A stretch of 39,896 nucleotides of DNA from Candidatus Nomurabacteria bacterium RIFCSPLOWO2_01_FULL_42_20 (GCA_001785965.1 MFVF01000034.1:1-39896); one strand, 5' to 3'. Shown: positions 1 to 7,554, numbered from the stretch's first letter. A program made the numbers and translations. The notes: a model not told the origin generated them from the letters alone.

Positions 1-641
1 TCCAAAAAATCTTTTGAAAATCCATCTTTCTCGCCCAAAAGAATTCCGGAGAGGAAGGCGGACTGCGAGGAGTTGAACAATTTGCCGAACATTTCTTCCA
101 TTGCGTTTTTCAATCCATAAAGATTCCGCCAGAAAAAGTTTCCAACATTATGGAGCACTAGAGCTTCAGGATAAAACATTGTGCCCGCGATACGCTCTTT
201 GGCCAGGTAATTGCCATAAGAATCACGGGGCGGCAATTCAACTTTACCGGTCATGGCCACGAGGTCGCCGTAATGAAACTCCGGATATGGCGGAAGAGTT
301 GCTATAATTCTGATTCCTTGATCGGATTTTAATTTTACGCTTTGCTTAAATTCTCCCCGGCGCGGAGGGCTGACGATCATTCCCAGAAAAGAATCTGCTC
401 CGGCTAGCATATCGACCTTAGAGCGGTATCTAAAATCATCAAGACTGTAATAAATATTGCCAATCAAAAAGAAAATGGCGGCCATCAAAATTAAATATTT
501 TGGCAATTTGCGAAAAAATCCGAAAAATAAGAAAAAGACAACTAAAAGAACCAGGGAGGCAATCAGCGGAGAGCCGCCCAAACCTCCGAGAATCGCCCCT
601 AAAACAAAGGGAAGCGCCGTTAAAAATAAGCGGTTATGCAT
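1..641 (-). CDS. comEC: ComEC/Rec2-type DNA uptake channel, N-terminal part (cut by window edge)
   Basis: The reverse strand is open from an ATG at 641 to the window edge, about 213 residues. It starts MHNRLFLTALPFVLGAILGG and has two closely spaced hydrophobic segments in the first 60 residues. A soluble DUF4131-like region follows (LDDFRYRSKVDMLAGADSF, IVSPPRRGEF, TGKVELPPRDSYGNYLAKERI). The visible part ends at the ComEC-typical entry to the membrane channel, FLSGILLGEKDGFSKDFL. ComEC proteins form the inner-membrane channel that imports single-stranded DNA in natural transformation. The catalytic and metallo-hydrolase parts lie outside the window. The gene is divergent from the small membrane gene at 671, with only 29 bases between the starts, so the two probably share a control region. 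Confidence 0.85.
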   Translation of the reverse strand, partial: MHNRLFLTALPFVLGAILGGLGGSPLIASLVLLVVFFLFFGFFRKLPKYLILMAAIFFLIGNIYYSLDDFRYRSKVDMLAGADSFLGMIVSPPRRGEFKQSVKLKSDQGIRIIATLPPYPEFHYGDLVAMTGKVELPPRDSYGNYLAKERIAGTMFYPEALVLHNVGNFFWRNLYGLKNAMEEMFGKLFNSSQSAFLSGILLGEKDGFSKDFL

Positions 642-670
642 TAAAAAAATTTTATGCTACAATTTTTGCA

Positions 671-841
671 ATGTCAAATTACAGCTTCAAAGAATTAATT
701 GAGAATATAAAAAAGCAAAAAAGCAATATTTTAATTTCACTCGTCATTATCGCTCTCGCCTTCCTCTCTTTCGGCTTGGGCCACCTTTCAGCCCAAAAAG
801 GCGACCGCACCCCCATTATTATCGAAAAAAATTCTAAATAA
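671..841 (+). CDS. Small single-pass membrane protein next to comEC
   Basis: A 56-residue protein starting MSNYSFKELIENIKKQKSN, then one membrane segment (residues about 20-40, ILISLVIIALAFLSFGLGHL) and a short tail ending PIIIEKNSK. The 671 start gives a clean N-in/C-out topology (Lys-rich before the helix), so I prefer it to the upstream in-frame ATG at 500. It is divergent from comEC and may belong to the competence apparatus by context only. In other CPR genomes, proteins with a similar head and a PIIIEK linker carry an extra extracytoplasmic domain. This one stops straight after the linker, so it may be truncated; that comparison is from memory. A 7-bp hairpin lies directly after the stop. 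Confidence 0.6.
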   Translation: MSNYSFKELIENIKKQKSNILISLVIIALAFLSFGLGHLSAQKGDRTPIIIEKNSK

Positions 842-858
842 GCAAGAATTGTTCTTGC
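842..858 (+). terminator. Short hairpin after the small membrane gene
   Basis: Perfect inverted repeat GCAAGAA-TTG-TTCTTGC immediately after the stop codon at 841. There is no long T run, so it is a weak terminator candidate or simply another short palindrome. Confidence 0.35.
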
Positions 859-895
859 AAAAATAGCGGAAAGGTAATATATTATTATAATGAAA

Positions 896-960
896 CACCC
901 CAGCACCAGAAATCAATAACGAACGCTCTATTGATTTCGGTGCGGGGCAGGAAGTGGTTA
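896..960 (+). repeat. Family A structured repeat, copy A1
   Basis: CACCCC, a hairpin (arms 903-918 and 929-943, 15 pairs with one bulged A), then GGGG and the conserved tail CAGGAAGTGGTTA. The same CCCC/GGGG closing pairs and GAAGTGGTTAA-type tail occur at 10096, 10206, 31320 and, inverted, at 5915. The arm sequence is unlike the other copies but is still self-complementary. Directly before it is ATGAAACAC (890-898), repeated at the start of the next gene (1018). Confidence 0.75.
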
Positions 961-1008
961 ATTTTATTAGTTGTAAGTTATTGATTATAAGTTGTAAAGT
1001 TAAAATAT

Positions 1009-1269
1009 ATGCCTACTATGAAACACTACATTTGCACGGGCGGCTGCGGCGGGGTCTCGGAAAGCCCCGGAGTCTGCCAAGCCAACGTTTGCGTTAAAAA
1101 AGGACATTCACTTATAGAGTGCGATTGCGCCGACGGCAAGCACGGCGGCAAGATTTCCGCTTGCGTACATTGCGGCAAGCTCTGCGGTCTCTCCGGCGGC
1201 TGCGATTTATCCCGAGTAGAATCGAGGGAAGTCGAACCACGTCCCGGTACTACAAATTCTAATTCGTAA
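1009..1269 (+). CDS. Cys-rich small (probably metal-binding) protein
   Basis: Up to 86 residues with at least 11 Cys and several His: CTGGCGG, GVCQANVC, IECDC, ACVHCGKLC, GGCD. This spacing suggests one or two bound zinc ions or a metallothionein-like fold; no enzyme motif is visible. There are two possible starts, 1009 and 1018. The 1018 start (MKHYICTGGCGG) is supported by a second copy of ATGAAACAC abutting repeat A1 at 890. The last ~20 residues (SRVESREVEPRPGTTNSNS) are encoded by a low-complexity stretch with GAGTAGAATCGAGGGAAGTCGAA, which looks like dispersed-repeat DNA rather than original coding sequence. Function unknown. Confidence 0.6.
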   Translation: MPTMKHYICTGGCGGVSESPGVCQANVCVKKGHSLIECDCADGKHGGKISACVHCGKLCGLSGGCDLSRVESREVEPRPGTTNSNS

Positions 1270-1377
1270 TTCGCATGAGCGCATTCGTCCTTCGATCCCG
1301 CTCAGGACCCTGAGGAATTCGAAGGGTAGCGCGCATCATGATTTTTGAACTCAATGTTCAAAAATCATGACCTTAAC
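1269..1377 (+). repeat. Family E palindromic repeat, copy E1, with a nested second repeat
   Basis: The left flank ATTCGCATGAGCGCATTCGT and AGCGCGCAT match the copy at 3874. A hairpin follows (arms 1336-1350 and 1356-1370, loop TCAAT), then CCTTAAC. Unlike copy E2, the left flank is split at 1289-1326 by a different palindromic repeat (CCTTCGA...CTCAGG/CCTGAG...TCGAAGG). It lies just before the permease start at 1380. Confidence 0.75.
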
Positions 1378-1379
1378 TA

Positions 1380-2171
1380 ATGATTTCAACTATCGGACTT
1401 ATAATTCTCGGTCTGGTCACTGGAGTTATCACCGGTGTTACTGGCGCCTCCGGCGTGCTTGTGATCGTGCCGATTTTAGCAACCATCACGGACATGCCGC
1501 TTCATGCCGTGCTCGGCACGAGCCTCCTCGTTGACATACTCGCTTCGATTTTCGTCTCCTATACTTACGCGCGCAATAAGCACGTTGACATCAAGAAAGC
1601 TGTCTGGCTTTTGGTCGGCGCCCTGATTGGCGCTCAAGCGGGATCTTTTTTCGCGGTCGGCTTTTCAAAACTTTTTATAATTATCGCCATTGCCGCCGGC
1701 ATGCTTTTTTTTGGAATAAGCATGTGGCGAAGCGGGGTAACCCAAAGAACGCCGCGTTTTATCACGCTGGCGGAACACCACGCGGCGTATCTTCGGACGC
1801 CTGCCGTGATGGTTATTTTAGGCATCTTGATTGGCCTTGCGACCGGCATCTTCGGCGCCGGCGGCGGGCTCGCCATCTTTATAATTCTTTTTTCATTTCT
1901 GCGTCTGCCGATTAAAACCGCCGTGGGCACATCCACTTTTGTCATGCTCTTGACCGCTCTCTCCGGAGTTGCCGGCTACGTGCAATATAATAATCTCAAT
2001 CTTGAAACCGGCCTCATTATCGGCGCGGCCGCGGCGCTTGGCGGGACTTTTTCCGCGAGTATTGCCAATCGCATCAGGGACGACATCCTCGCCCGCCTCA
2101 TCGGCGCGTTCTTTGTCCTCTTGGCCCTTGCCATGCTCGCGCTCAAAGTAGCCATGCCACTCTTTATGTGA
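1380..2171 (+). CDS. TauE/SafE-family permease (sulfite/organosulfonate exporter-like)
   Basis: 263 residues, almost all hydrophobic, about 8 membrane helices in two homologous halves. The family signature glycine motif occurs in each half: GLVTGVITGVTGASGVLVIVP near residue 12 and GLATGIFGAGGGLAIFIILF near residue 150. TauE/SafE (COG0730) proteins move small anions such as sulfite or sulfonates, but the substrate cannot be read from sequence. The length fits the family (about 250-270). The ATG at 1380 follows directly after repeat E1, so any promoter must lie in or before that repeat. The next gene starts 12 bases downstream, suggesting co-transcription. Confidence 0.85.
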   Translation: MISTIGLIILGLVTGVITGVTGASGVLVIVPILATITDMPLHAVLGTSLLVDILASIFVSYTYARNKHVDIKKAVWLLVGALIGAQAGSFFAVGFSKLFIIIAIAAGMLFFGISMWRSGVTQRTPRFITLAEHHAAYLRTPAVMVILGILIGLATGIFGAGGGLAIFIILFSFLRLPIKTAVGTSTFVMLLTALSGVAGYVQYNNLNLETGLIIGAAAALGGTFSASIANRIRDDILARLIGAFFVLLALAMLALKVAMPLFM

Positions 2172-2183
2172 TATGATAAAGAT

Positions 2184-3137
2184 ATGTCAAATGAGGGGGA
2201 AAAAACACCTAGAACGCCGACTGCCGGTCCCGGGAGTATTGTTAAGTATGAAAAGGAAAGCAAGGAAAGCAAGGATTTAGATCTGAGTAATTTTTTGTTT
2301 CATTATCATGAGCTCGAGAAGATCGTAAAGAGTGTGGGCGGCGATTCAAAATGGCTGATGGAAGAAAAATATGATTCAGCAACTAAAAAAATTACAACAG
2401 AGCATAAAGATATCTTAGACGCCTTGGGGCTTGAGCTCAATACTGTCGCGCCTTCTAAAGAGGCGATGAGAGAAAGCGATAAACAAAAATTAAATTACCC
2501 CGAAATAAGAATAGACATAAACGACAGAAATAAATTTCTTCATTACCTAAAAGAATTACATCCCAGCTTTCTTTCGCCTCCGCAAGAAGATTTTTTAATC
2601 ACCGCCATTACGTCGCTTTATAAGCAAGCCAGAGATGAATATGATCCTCGAAATCCAGATGGTCGTTTTCTTGAATTTTTTAGAAGTTTAGGAGACATAA
2701 TTGAACGTTACAAACATTTTTATCTTCCGAAAGATCCTAGCACGAGCACGGGAGATAATACAGAAATTGAAAGTAAAATCATCCCGGAATTGGAAGACTA
2801 TCTCCATGCGTATAAAAGTGGTTCTTTAAAAGAACTGCTTTTAGCAGAAAGAGCGGGACTGCCCCTAGAGTTCGAGCTTCTTAATAAGCGTGACAGGGTT
2901 AATTCCTTTTTAGGAATGATTTATGACAAGGAAAAGAAACAGCTCGATTATGAATTTTTAGACGAGTGGGTTATGCTTTTGAAAGAAATGGGAAAAAATA
3001 AGAATGCGGAAAGTTTATATTCCGGATTACTTTTCAATATTCTGGGTTTGCTTGATGTCTTAATCAGCGACGCCCCCTCTGAAGAAGTTCTAAGGGAAAT
3101 TGATGATTACAAGAAAAGATTCAAGAATATTGCGTAA
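2184..3137 (+). CDS. Uncharacterised hydrophilic helical protein
   Basis: 317 residues, strongly charged, with no signal peptide, membrane helix or recognised motif. The N-terminus is disordered (TPRTPTAGPGS), followed by a Lys/Glu/Ser run (KYEKESKESKDLD) encoded by a short direct repeat. The rest is predicted mostly helical by eye (for example LEDYLHAYKSGSLKELLLAERAG). It is likely a cytosolic protein of unknown function. It lies 12 bases after the permease gene, so the two may share a transcript. I do not recognise a family. Confidence 0.65.
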   Translation: MSNEGEKTPRTPTAGPGSIVKYEKESKESKDLDLSNFLFHYHELEKIVKSVGGDSKWLMEEKYDSATKKITTEHKDILDALGLELNTVAPSKEAMRESDKQKLNYPEIRIDINDRNKFLHYLKELHPSFLSPPQEDFLITAITSLYKQARDEYDPRNPDGRFLEFFRSLGDIIERYKHFYLPKDPSTSTGDNTEIESKIIPELEDYLHAYKSGSLKELLLAERAGLPLEFELLNKRDRVNSFLGMIYDKEKKQLDYEFLDEWVMLLKEMGKNKNAESLYSGLLFNILGLLDVLISDAPSEEVLREIDDYKKRFKNIA

Positions 3138-3243
3138 TCTTGCCTGATTGCATGGATTTGTGATAGTCTTAAATTCGCTCGCCCTACGTCGCGAATAAAT
3201 CTAAGTACTAACGAGCTATATCGCTCCTTTAAATTTAAATATT

Positions 3244-3774
3244 ATGAAAAAAACATTTCTGATGTCCTTGTTTTTGGTCTTTGTGAGCGCTCAAACTCAA
3301 ACTTTTTTGAGCCCTGTTAACACAGATGAGCCGCTCATCCTTGATGCTTGCGACGGCAGTGAAACTATCGGCGATGCCAAGGATGTTTTCAAAGCCGGAA
3401 TTGATCCCAGCTTCAAAAGTTGGAATGCAAATGATTCAGGACCGGCAACAAAAGAAGAAGAGGTAAAAGCTCTTAACTTAGTTAAAAGCGGAACTTTTGT
3501 CCAAATGTTTGGTTATTTGAATCCGGATATTAGTAAATCTCGACTTACCCACGGGCAAGTCATTAATTATTGCAAAAAGTATGAAAAATATCTGGTAAAA
3601 AACGGTTGGACATTCTTTTTGTACAAGTCAGGCAAAAATTTCTTTGTTGCCAGAGTGGGTCTGCGCTCCGATGGACTGCTCGATGCATCTGTCTACAGGC
3701 TTGAAAATAATAAGGTTTGGGAAACCGAGCTTGGCTACCGCTTGGTTGTCCCGAAATTACCGCCCGGAAACTAA
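3244..3774 (+). CDS. Secreted protein of unknown function
   Basis: 176 residues with a clear N-terminal signal sequence, MKKTFLMSLFLVFVSAQTQT, probably cleaved around residues 16-20. The mature part has one early Cys (LDACDGSE) and one mid-protein Cys (NYCKKYEKYL) that could form a disulfide, then a beta-rich C-terminal half (GWTFFLYKSGKNFFVARVGL). No catalytic motif is visible. It stands alone between non-coding stretches, with AT-rich DNA upstream of the start. Function not inferred. Confidence 0.65.
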   Translation: MKKTFLMSLFLVFVSAQTQTFLSPVNTDEPLILDACDGSETIGDAKDVFKAGIDPSFKSWNANDSGPATKEEEVKALNLVKSGTFVQMFGYLNPDISKSRLTHGQVINYCKKYEKYLVKNGWTFFLYKSGKNFFVARVGLRSDGLLDASVYRLENNKVWETELGYRLVVPKLPPGN

Positions 3775-3873
3775 TATTGTTCATTTGAAACGGAATCCTC
3801 ACCCTTTGGTTCTTTATGAATCGAAGGGATTTTTTGTTATGCGCCGAAGTAAGGAGCCTCTTTACTTTAGTAC

Positions 3874-3945
3874 ATTCGCATGAGCGCATTCGTAGCGCGC
3901 ATTGCCATTTCTGAAACTCGATGTTTCAGAAATGGCAACCTTAAC
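3874..3945 (+). repeat. Family E palindromic repeat, copy E2
   Basis: Uninterrupted left flank ATTCGCATGAGCGCATTCGT plus AGCGCGCAT, a perfect hairpin (16-base arms 3902-3917 and 3923-3938, loop TCGAT), then CCTTAAC. Same flanks and loop as E1. The outer arm sequence is different (TTGCCA versus TCATGA), and both arms change together. Confidence 0.8.
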
Positions 3946-3974
3946 AAAAAAATCCCCCCGACATGATCGGAGGG
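3945..3974 (-). terminator. Rho-independent terminator of the minus-strand gene at 4003
   Basis: On the minus strand CCCTCCGA-TCATG-TCGGGGGG is followed by ATTTTTTT. Strong stem with one mismatch and a T run, placed 30 bases after the stop of the 4003-4359 gene. Confidence 0.75.
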
Positions 3975-4002
3975 CTTATGTTGTGCTCTGCGTATTATTT
4001 TA

Positions 4003-4359
4003 TTACAGCAGATCGAGACGGGAACTATATGCCGTTATCGCCATGTCAGGCGTAACTCTCCCTAAGTTTTTTCCAAATCCCCGGACACAGCCGATGATCG
4101 TCCCGCTTTCTAATTTTTCTAAAGTGAGCTTAAGTTCATCATAGCCCTCTTTAGTCGTCTTTTTAGCAGAAGCGGTAATCAATCGCTGCCCATCTTTTTG
4201 GTACTTAATGTTTTTACTTTTGAGCATTTTTTCTAAGACACCCAAAGTAATCACTTTTGAATTTTTCTTTCCCATACCGTAAGTTATTAAATTGTTTTTG
4301 TATACTTTGTATACAATATTTTCTGATTCCAGATTATCAAAAAATCTTTGACTTGTCAA
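4003..4359 (-). CDS. Small basic protein of unknown function
   Basis: Up to 118 residues. Its second half alternates helix and strand (VITLGVLEKMLKSKNIKYQKDGQRLI, then KLTLEKLESGTIIGCVRGFGKNLGRVTPDMAITAYS, given here in pieces of one protein). A start at residue 28 (MGKKNSKV, base 4278) is a good alternative. A perfect inverted repeat TTGTATAC-TTT-GTATACAA (4298-4316) would then lie 20 bases upstream as an operator-like site instead of coding. A terminator follows the stop. The gene is divergent from the 4415 gene. No family recognised. Confidence 0.55.
   Translation of the reverse strand: MTSQRFFDNLESENIVYKVYKNNLITYGMGKKNSKVITLGVLEKMLKSKNIKYQKDGQRLITASAKKTTKEGYDELKLTLEKLESGTIIGCVRGFGKNLGRVTPDMAITAYSSRLDLL
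4298..4316. promoter_or_regulatory. Operator-like inverted repeat
   Basis: Perfect 8-3-8 inverted repeat TTGTATACTTTGTATACAA. It is inside the long version of the 4003-4359 gene but upstream of its alternative start at 4278, where it would be a good repressor site. Confidence 0.35.
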
Positions 4360-4376
4360 TGGTTTTGTGATAAGTT
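4348..4376 (+). promoter_or_regulatory. Possible promoter of the 4415 gene
   Basis: TTGACT, 17-base spacer, TAAGTT. The -35 is good and the -10 is weak. It leaves a 38-base AT-rich leader before the ATG at 4415. Confidence 0.4.
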
Positions 4377-4414
4377 TATTATAAATTTATTATTGAACAT
4401 TTAAAATTTGAATT

Positions 4415-4774
4415 ATGGAAACAAAATCAAAAGAAATACCTCAAGAAGATCTTAACGATTACATTAAAGGCAATCTTGGTTATGGAATCGAAGGATTATT
4501 AGGAGAGAAAAAAGCACAAACTTTAAAAAATGAATTAAGTGCAGTAATATATGTCGTACCTGAATTTCACTATAAGGTTGAAGTACCAGTTGTACTTGAT
4601 GCTGGGACAGAAATTGTTATGGGAATCCCGGGTGAAAATATTGAAAATGATTTTCAATTTATTTTAAGAAGTAACTGCATCGAGTTTCAATTAAAAAATC
4701 TAACTTTTAAAGGAGTGCCTGGGAGCAGTCATTTTCGTGCTCGCTTGAGGGATGTTGTCGCTGCTTTGAAATAA
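4415..4774 (+). CDS. Small protein of unknown function
   Basis: 119 residues, soluble. A helical N-terminal third (EIPQEDLNDYIKGNLGYGIEG) is followed by a beta-rich section with regular hydrophobic alternation (AVIYVVPEFHYKVEVPVVLDAGTEIVMGIPG in two adjoining pieces). No motif recognised. It has its own promoter-like sequence upstream and a strong terminator 20 bases after the stop, so it is probably a single-gene unit. Confidence 0.6.
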   Translation: METKSKEIPQEDLNDYIKGNLGYGIEGLLGEKKAQTLKNELSAVIYVVPEFHYKVEVPVVLDAGTEIVMGIPGENIENDFQFILRSNCIEFQLKNLTFKGVPGSSHFRARLRDVVAALK

Positions 4775-4793
4775 AAATAAAACGAATAAAAGT

Positions 4794-4818
4794 CCTCACA
4801 GAAATGTGAGGCTTTTTT
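4794..4818 (+). terminator. Rho-independent terminator after the 4415 gene
   Basis: CCTCACA-GAAA-TGTGAGG followed by C and six T. Perfect 7-bp stem. Confidence 0.85.
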
Positions 4819-4912
4819 ATTTTCCTCTGCTACCTCGCCCCTCCTTTATCAAAGACTTCGGAGGAGCAAAGCAAGGCTTCGCAGTACAAGAAAAATCTGC
4901 TATATTGTTCCA

Positions 4913-5902
4913 ATGTCATTAAGTATCGGAATCGTGGGTCTTCCAAATGTAGGCAAGTCCACGCTCTTTAACGCGCTTACCAAAAAGTGTGTGCCGGCGG
5001 AGAATTATCCTTTTTGCACGATTGAGCCTTCAGTGGGCGTTGTGCCGGTGCCTGACCCTAGACTTGCTAAACTCTCCGAGTTTAGCAAGTCGGGCAAGAC
5101 GATTCCGGCCGCCGTTTACTTTGTGGATATCGCGGGACTCGTGGCTGGCGCGGCAGAAGGACAGGGCTTGGGCAACAAATTTCTTTCGCACATCCGGGAA
5201 GTTGACGCCATCGCGCATATAGTGAGAGTTTTTCAGGACCCTTCTATAATTCATGTGGCCAATAAAGTAGAACCCTTGGAGGATATCGGTGTCATCAATC
5301 TTGAACTTGTCTTGTCAGACATGGAGGTTGTAACCAAGAGATTGGCTAGTTTACAAAAAGAAACTAAACGAGGCGACAAAGAATCAGTAGCTGAAGAAAT
5401 AATTTTAAAAAAAATAGAAAAAGTTTTGGAAGGCGGCAAAATGGCAACGGAAACGAATTTGAATGAAGAAGAGAAATTTAAAATAAAATCCCTAAACTTG
5501 CTCACTTTGAAACCGATGCTGTATGTTTTAAATGTTTCCGAGGCCAGTGAAAATATTGAATTCAAAGCGCCAGGTATGATCGTGAAAATTGACCCTGTTT
5601 TTGAGCGTGGATTTGATGACCTGATTAAAAAAAGCTACGAACTGCTTGGTTTGGAAACTTTTTTCACGACCGGCGTTGATGAAACACGCGCCTGGACAAT
5701 AAAAAAAGGATCAACCGCGCCGGAAGCCGGCGCGGCCATCCACACCGACTTCCGCGACAAATTCATCCGCGCCGAAGTCATAAACTGGCAAGATCTGCTT
5801 GATAGTGGAAGTTATGCCACCGCCCGCGCCAAAGGCCTTGTCCGTACAGAGGGGAAAGACTATATTGTTAAGGATGGAGACGTGATTGAGTTTAAGATAT
5901 GA
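4913..5902 (+). CDS. ychF: Ribosome-associated P-loop ATPase/GTPase YchF (OLA1 family)
   Basis: 329 residues, slightly short for the family (about 360). G1 is GLPNVGKST at residue 8, G3 is [20 protein letters not shown], and the G4 position reads NVSE, the NxxE form that gives YchF its ATP preference. The C-terminal TGS domain is intact ([40 protein letters not shown], ending GDVIEFKI). The helical insert is short. Family members bind ribosomes and affect translation and stress responses. A perfect 12-3-12 inverted repeat (5063-5089) lies in the coding sequence just before the DIAG motif, where other YchF proteins have an unrelated sequence. The last six codons are repeated 63 bases downstream beyond repeat A5. 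Confidence 0.95.
   Translation: MSLSIGIVGLPNVGKSTLFNALTKKCVPAENYPFCTIEPSVGVVPVPDPRLAKLSEFSKSGKTIPAAVYFVDIAGLVAGAAEGQGLGNKFLSHIREVDAIAHIVRVFQDPSIIHVANKVEPLEDIGVINLELVLSDMEVVTKRLASLQKETKRGDKESVAEEIILKKIEKVLEGGKMATETNLNEEEKFKIKSLNLLTLKPMLYVLNVSEASENIEFKAPGMIVKIDPVFERGFDDLIKKSYELLGLETFFTTGVDETRAWTIKKGSTAPEAGAAIHTDFRDKFIRAEVINWQDLLDSGSYATARAKGLVRTEGKDYIVKDGDVIEFKI
5063..5089. repeat. In-frame palindrome inside ychF
   Basis: CTTGCTAAACTC-TCC-GAGTTTAGCAAG, a perfect 12-bp stem with a 3-base loop, encoding LAKLSEFSK between DPR and the switch II region. Confidence 0.8.
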
Positions 5903-5910
5903 TGGAGATG

Positions 5911-5948
5911 CCTGCCCCGTAGCGAGCTTTGCTCTGCTACTGGGGTGA
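5911..5948 (-). repeat. Family A structured repeat, copy A5 (inverted)
   Basis: On the minus strand: CACCCC, bulged A, GTAGC..GAGC, loop, GCTC..GCTAC, GGGGCAGG. Copy A4 has the same closing stem CCCCAGTAGC/GCTACGGGG. It is flanked by two versions of the ychF 3' end (5882 and 5945). The later copy starts exactly at the CCCC end of the repeat. Confidence 0.7.
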
Positions 5949-5983
5949 TTGAATTTAAGATTTAGCTCTATAATATATTTAAT

Positions 5984-6457
5984 ATGAAAAATTATATAAG
6001 GAATAGTTTTGAAAAAGCTCCTGTAGAAACAAAAACTTTGACACCACAAGAACTAGAAAAAATCATTCTAGAGGAGGACGGATATACGGTTAAAGATAAA
6101 CGCTTTCTTTCTAAAGAAGAAGGTGGGGTCTTTCATTATTTCAGGCCGGAAGACCTTAGAACTGAAAATTACTTTCCAATTGTTAAAGAAGGAGATCTAA
6201 TAACAGGAATTGCTGCACTCCAAAAAAGTCCATTCGCAGAAAAATTGTTTTGGATGAAGTCTATTTCCATAGATCCAAAATATCAAGGTAATCACTATGC
6301 AACTAAACTTGCTGAGGAAATCATTAGGTTTACTAAAGACCAAGGTTATCAATTAGAAGTCTCTGGATATTCTAATAGGGAAGCAAAGGATAAATTAGAA
6401 AGATTGTTCAATAAATTTGCAGAGAAATATGGAGTCACTTTGGTTTCTGAAAAATAA
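5984..6457 (+). CDS. GNAT-family N-acetyltransferase
   Basis: 157 residues. The C-terminal half carries the GNAT core: strand and acetyl-CoA loop ISIDPKYQGNHYATKLAEEII (residues about 97-118, here in the usual V-x-P-x-x-Q/R-G-x-x-x-x-x-L form), then a helix and the strand YQLEVSGYSNREAKD. The N-terminal half (EKAPVETKTLTPQELEKIIL) is unlike the usual GNAT start and may set substrate choice, which cannot be inferred. A TATAAT box at 5970 in the short upstream gap is a plausible -10. Confidence 0.7.
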   Translation: MKNYIRNSFEKAPVETKTLTPQELEKIILEEDGYTVKDKRFLSKEEGGVFHYFRPEDLRTENYFPIVKEGDLITGIAALQKSPFAEKLFWMKSISIDPKYQGNHYATKLAEEIIRFTKDQGYQLEVSGYSNREAKDKLERLFNKFAEKYGVTLVSEK

Positions 6458-6469
6458 CTTGCTATACAA

Positions 6470-6488
6470 AAGTCTTTGTTTATAATGA
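6470..6488 (+). promoter_or_regulatory. Possible promoter (TATAAT) upstream of the regulator at 6624
   Basis: TTGCTATACAAAAG... leads with 16-base spacing to TATAAT just before 6485. It would start a transcript running over the palindrome at 6577 into the 6624 gene. Positions are approximate to a few bases. Confidence 0.35.
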
Positions 6489-6576
6489 AAAAAAGAATTT
6501 TGAGCCCAATACCTCCTCCTAATCATACTTACACTATTCGTATTAAGAAAGAAGATTTTAAATGATTTCGTTAGTT

Positions 6577-6606
6577 TATTCCATAATTCTGCAGAATTAT
6601 GGAATA
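6577..6606. promoter_or_regulatory. 30-bp perfect palindrome, probable operator of the 6624 regulator
   Basis: TATTCCATAATTCTG followed by its exact reverse complement. It ends 18 bases before the start codon and overlaps the likely promoter (TAAAAT at 6612). The centre AATTCTGCAGAA recurs at the 3' end of the regulator gene (6886-6897). Confidence 0.65.
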
Positions 6607-6623
6607 CATGATAAAATTTTAAT

Positions 6624-6908
6624 ATGAGCAAAAATAACAATTTAAATTATAGAAGAATAGAAAGAACCGTTAAGGGCTTTTCTAATCATCGGCGGATTCA
6701 AATTATGGATCTTCTTTTCAAAAAACCGGAATTATCAGTTGCAGAAATTTCTGACTTGCTGAAAATCAATTTCAAAACTGCCTCGCAGCACATTACTCGG
6801 CTGGCTTTTGCTGGTCTAATCATGAAGCGATCCGATGGAACAAGTATCCGGCATAAATTGACGCCACTAGGGGAGAGTGTTCTTAAATTCTGCAGAACAT
6901 TAGAATAG
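6624..6908 (+). CDS. ArsR-like winged-helix transcriptional regulator 1
   Basis: 94 residues, one winged-helix domain: helix RRIQIMDLLFKKPELS, HTH VAEISDLLKINFKTASQHITRL (given in two overlapping parts), wing AGLIMKRSDGTSIRHKLTPLG. There are no metal-binding Cys pairs. A close paralogue lies at 8808 (NHRRIQI, KTAS-H, LKF-R-LE shared). The 30-bp perfect palindrome just upstream is a natural autoregulatory operator. The gene is followed at short distances by the 2H phosphoesterase and the EamA transporter, so it may control that group. Its 3' end repeats the operator centre, so a second binding site may lie at the stop codon. Confidence 0.8.
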   Translation: MSKNNNLNYRRIERTVKGFSNHRRIQIMDLLFKKPELSVAEISDLLKINFKTASQHITRLAFAGLIMKRSDGTSIRHKLTPLGESVLKFCRTLE

Positions 6909-6938
6909 TGATTCACCGTTTAATTTAAGATATAAATT

Positions 6939-7526
6939 ATGAAAGAGCTTTACGCATATGTTTCGATAATCAATAATTCTTTTAAGAAGGAGATTTTGTC
7001 TATTCAAGAAAAGATTAAGCAAATAACAGGCGAACTTGATTACTTTTTACAATGGCCTCCCCATTTTACTGTTTCTTATGGAAATTCTCTTAACGAGGAT
7101 GAACTTGCCGAAATTATAAAGACTTTCGAAAAAGTTGCCATAGAAACAAAACCTTTTCAAATTGATTTTGATAAAGATCCCGTGTTCTCAACAAAAATCT
7201 TAAATGGCACAAAGTTTTTTTCAATGAAATTAAAAATCATAAATAATCGAGATATTGGACGGCTTTCTGATCAACTTATTTCGATTGCAGATAGTTACGA
7301 ATGTCCTTTTAAAAATCTTTTTAAAAGAGATAAATTTCATTTGACTTTAGTTACGACATCACAAATCACTGACAAAGAATTTTTAATTTTAATGGAGGAA
7401 TCTAAAAAATGGCTTATCCCCAAGGGTGTTTTTGTTGATTCTTTTTCTATAATTAAGGGTGGCCCGGTTGTGAATGGATACCCAACGATGGATTCAGAAA
7501 TAAAAAAATTTTATTTACATGATTAA
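6939..7526 (+). CDS. 2H phosphoesterase (2'-5' RNA ligase / LigT-like)
   Basis: 195 residues with the two H-x-T/S-x motifs that define the superfamily: PPHFTVSYG near residue 47 and KFHLTLVTT near residue 129, about 80 residues apart as in LigT and CPDase proteins. The two-lobed fold places both His in one active site acting on 2',3'-cyclic or 2'-5' phosphodiester bonds in RNA. The exact substrate is unknown. Start MKELYAYVSIIN fits the first strand of the fold. It lies 30 bases after the winged-helix gene and 28 bases before the transporter gene. Confidence 0.75.
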   Translation: MKELYAYVSIINNSFKKEILSIQEKIKQITGELDYFLQWPPHFTVSYGNSLNEDELAEIIKTFEKVAIETKPFQIDFDKDPVFSTKILNGTKFFSMKLKIINNRDIGRLSDQLISIADSYECPFKNLFKRDKFHLTLVTTSQITDKEFLILMEESKKWLIPKGVFVDSFSIIKGGPVVNGYPTMDSEIKKFYLHD

Positions 7527-7554
7527 TGTGATAGAATTTAAGATATAAAAAATT

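Noticed and set aside
6485-6562. 26-codon frame MKKRILSPIPPPNHTYTIRI..
   Set aside because: Its ATG overlaps the TATAAT box, so the transcript would start after the start codon.
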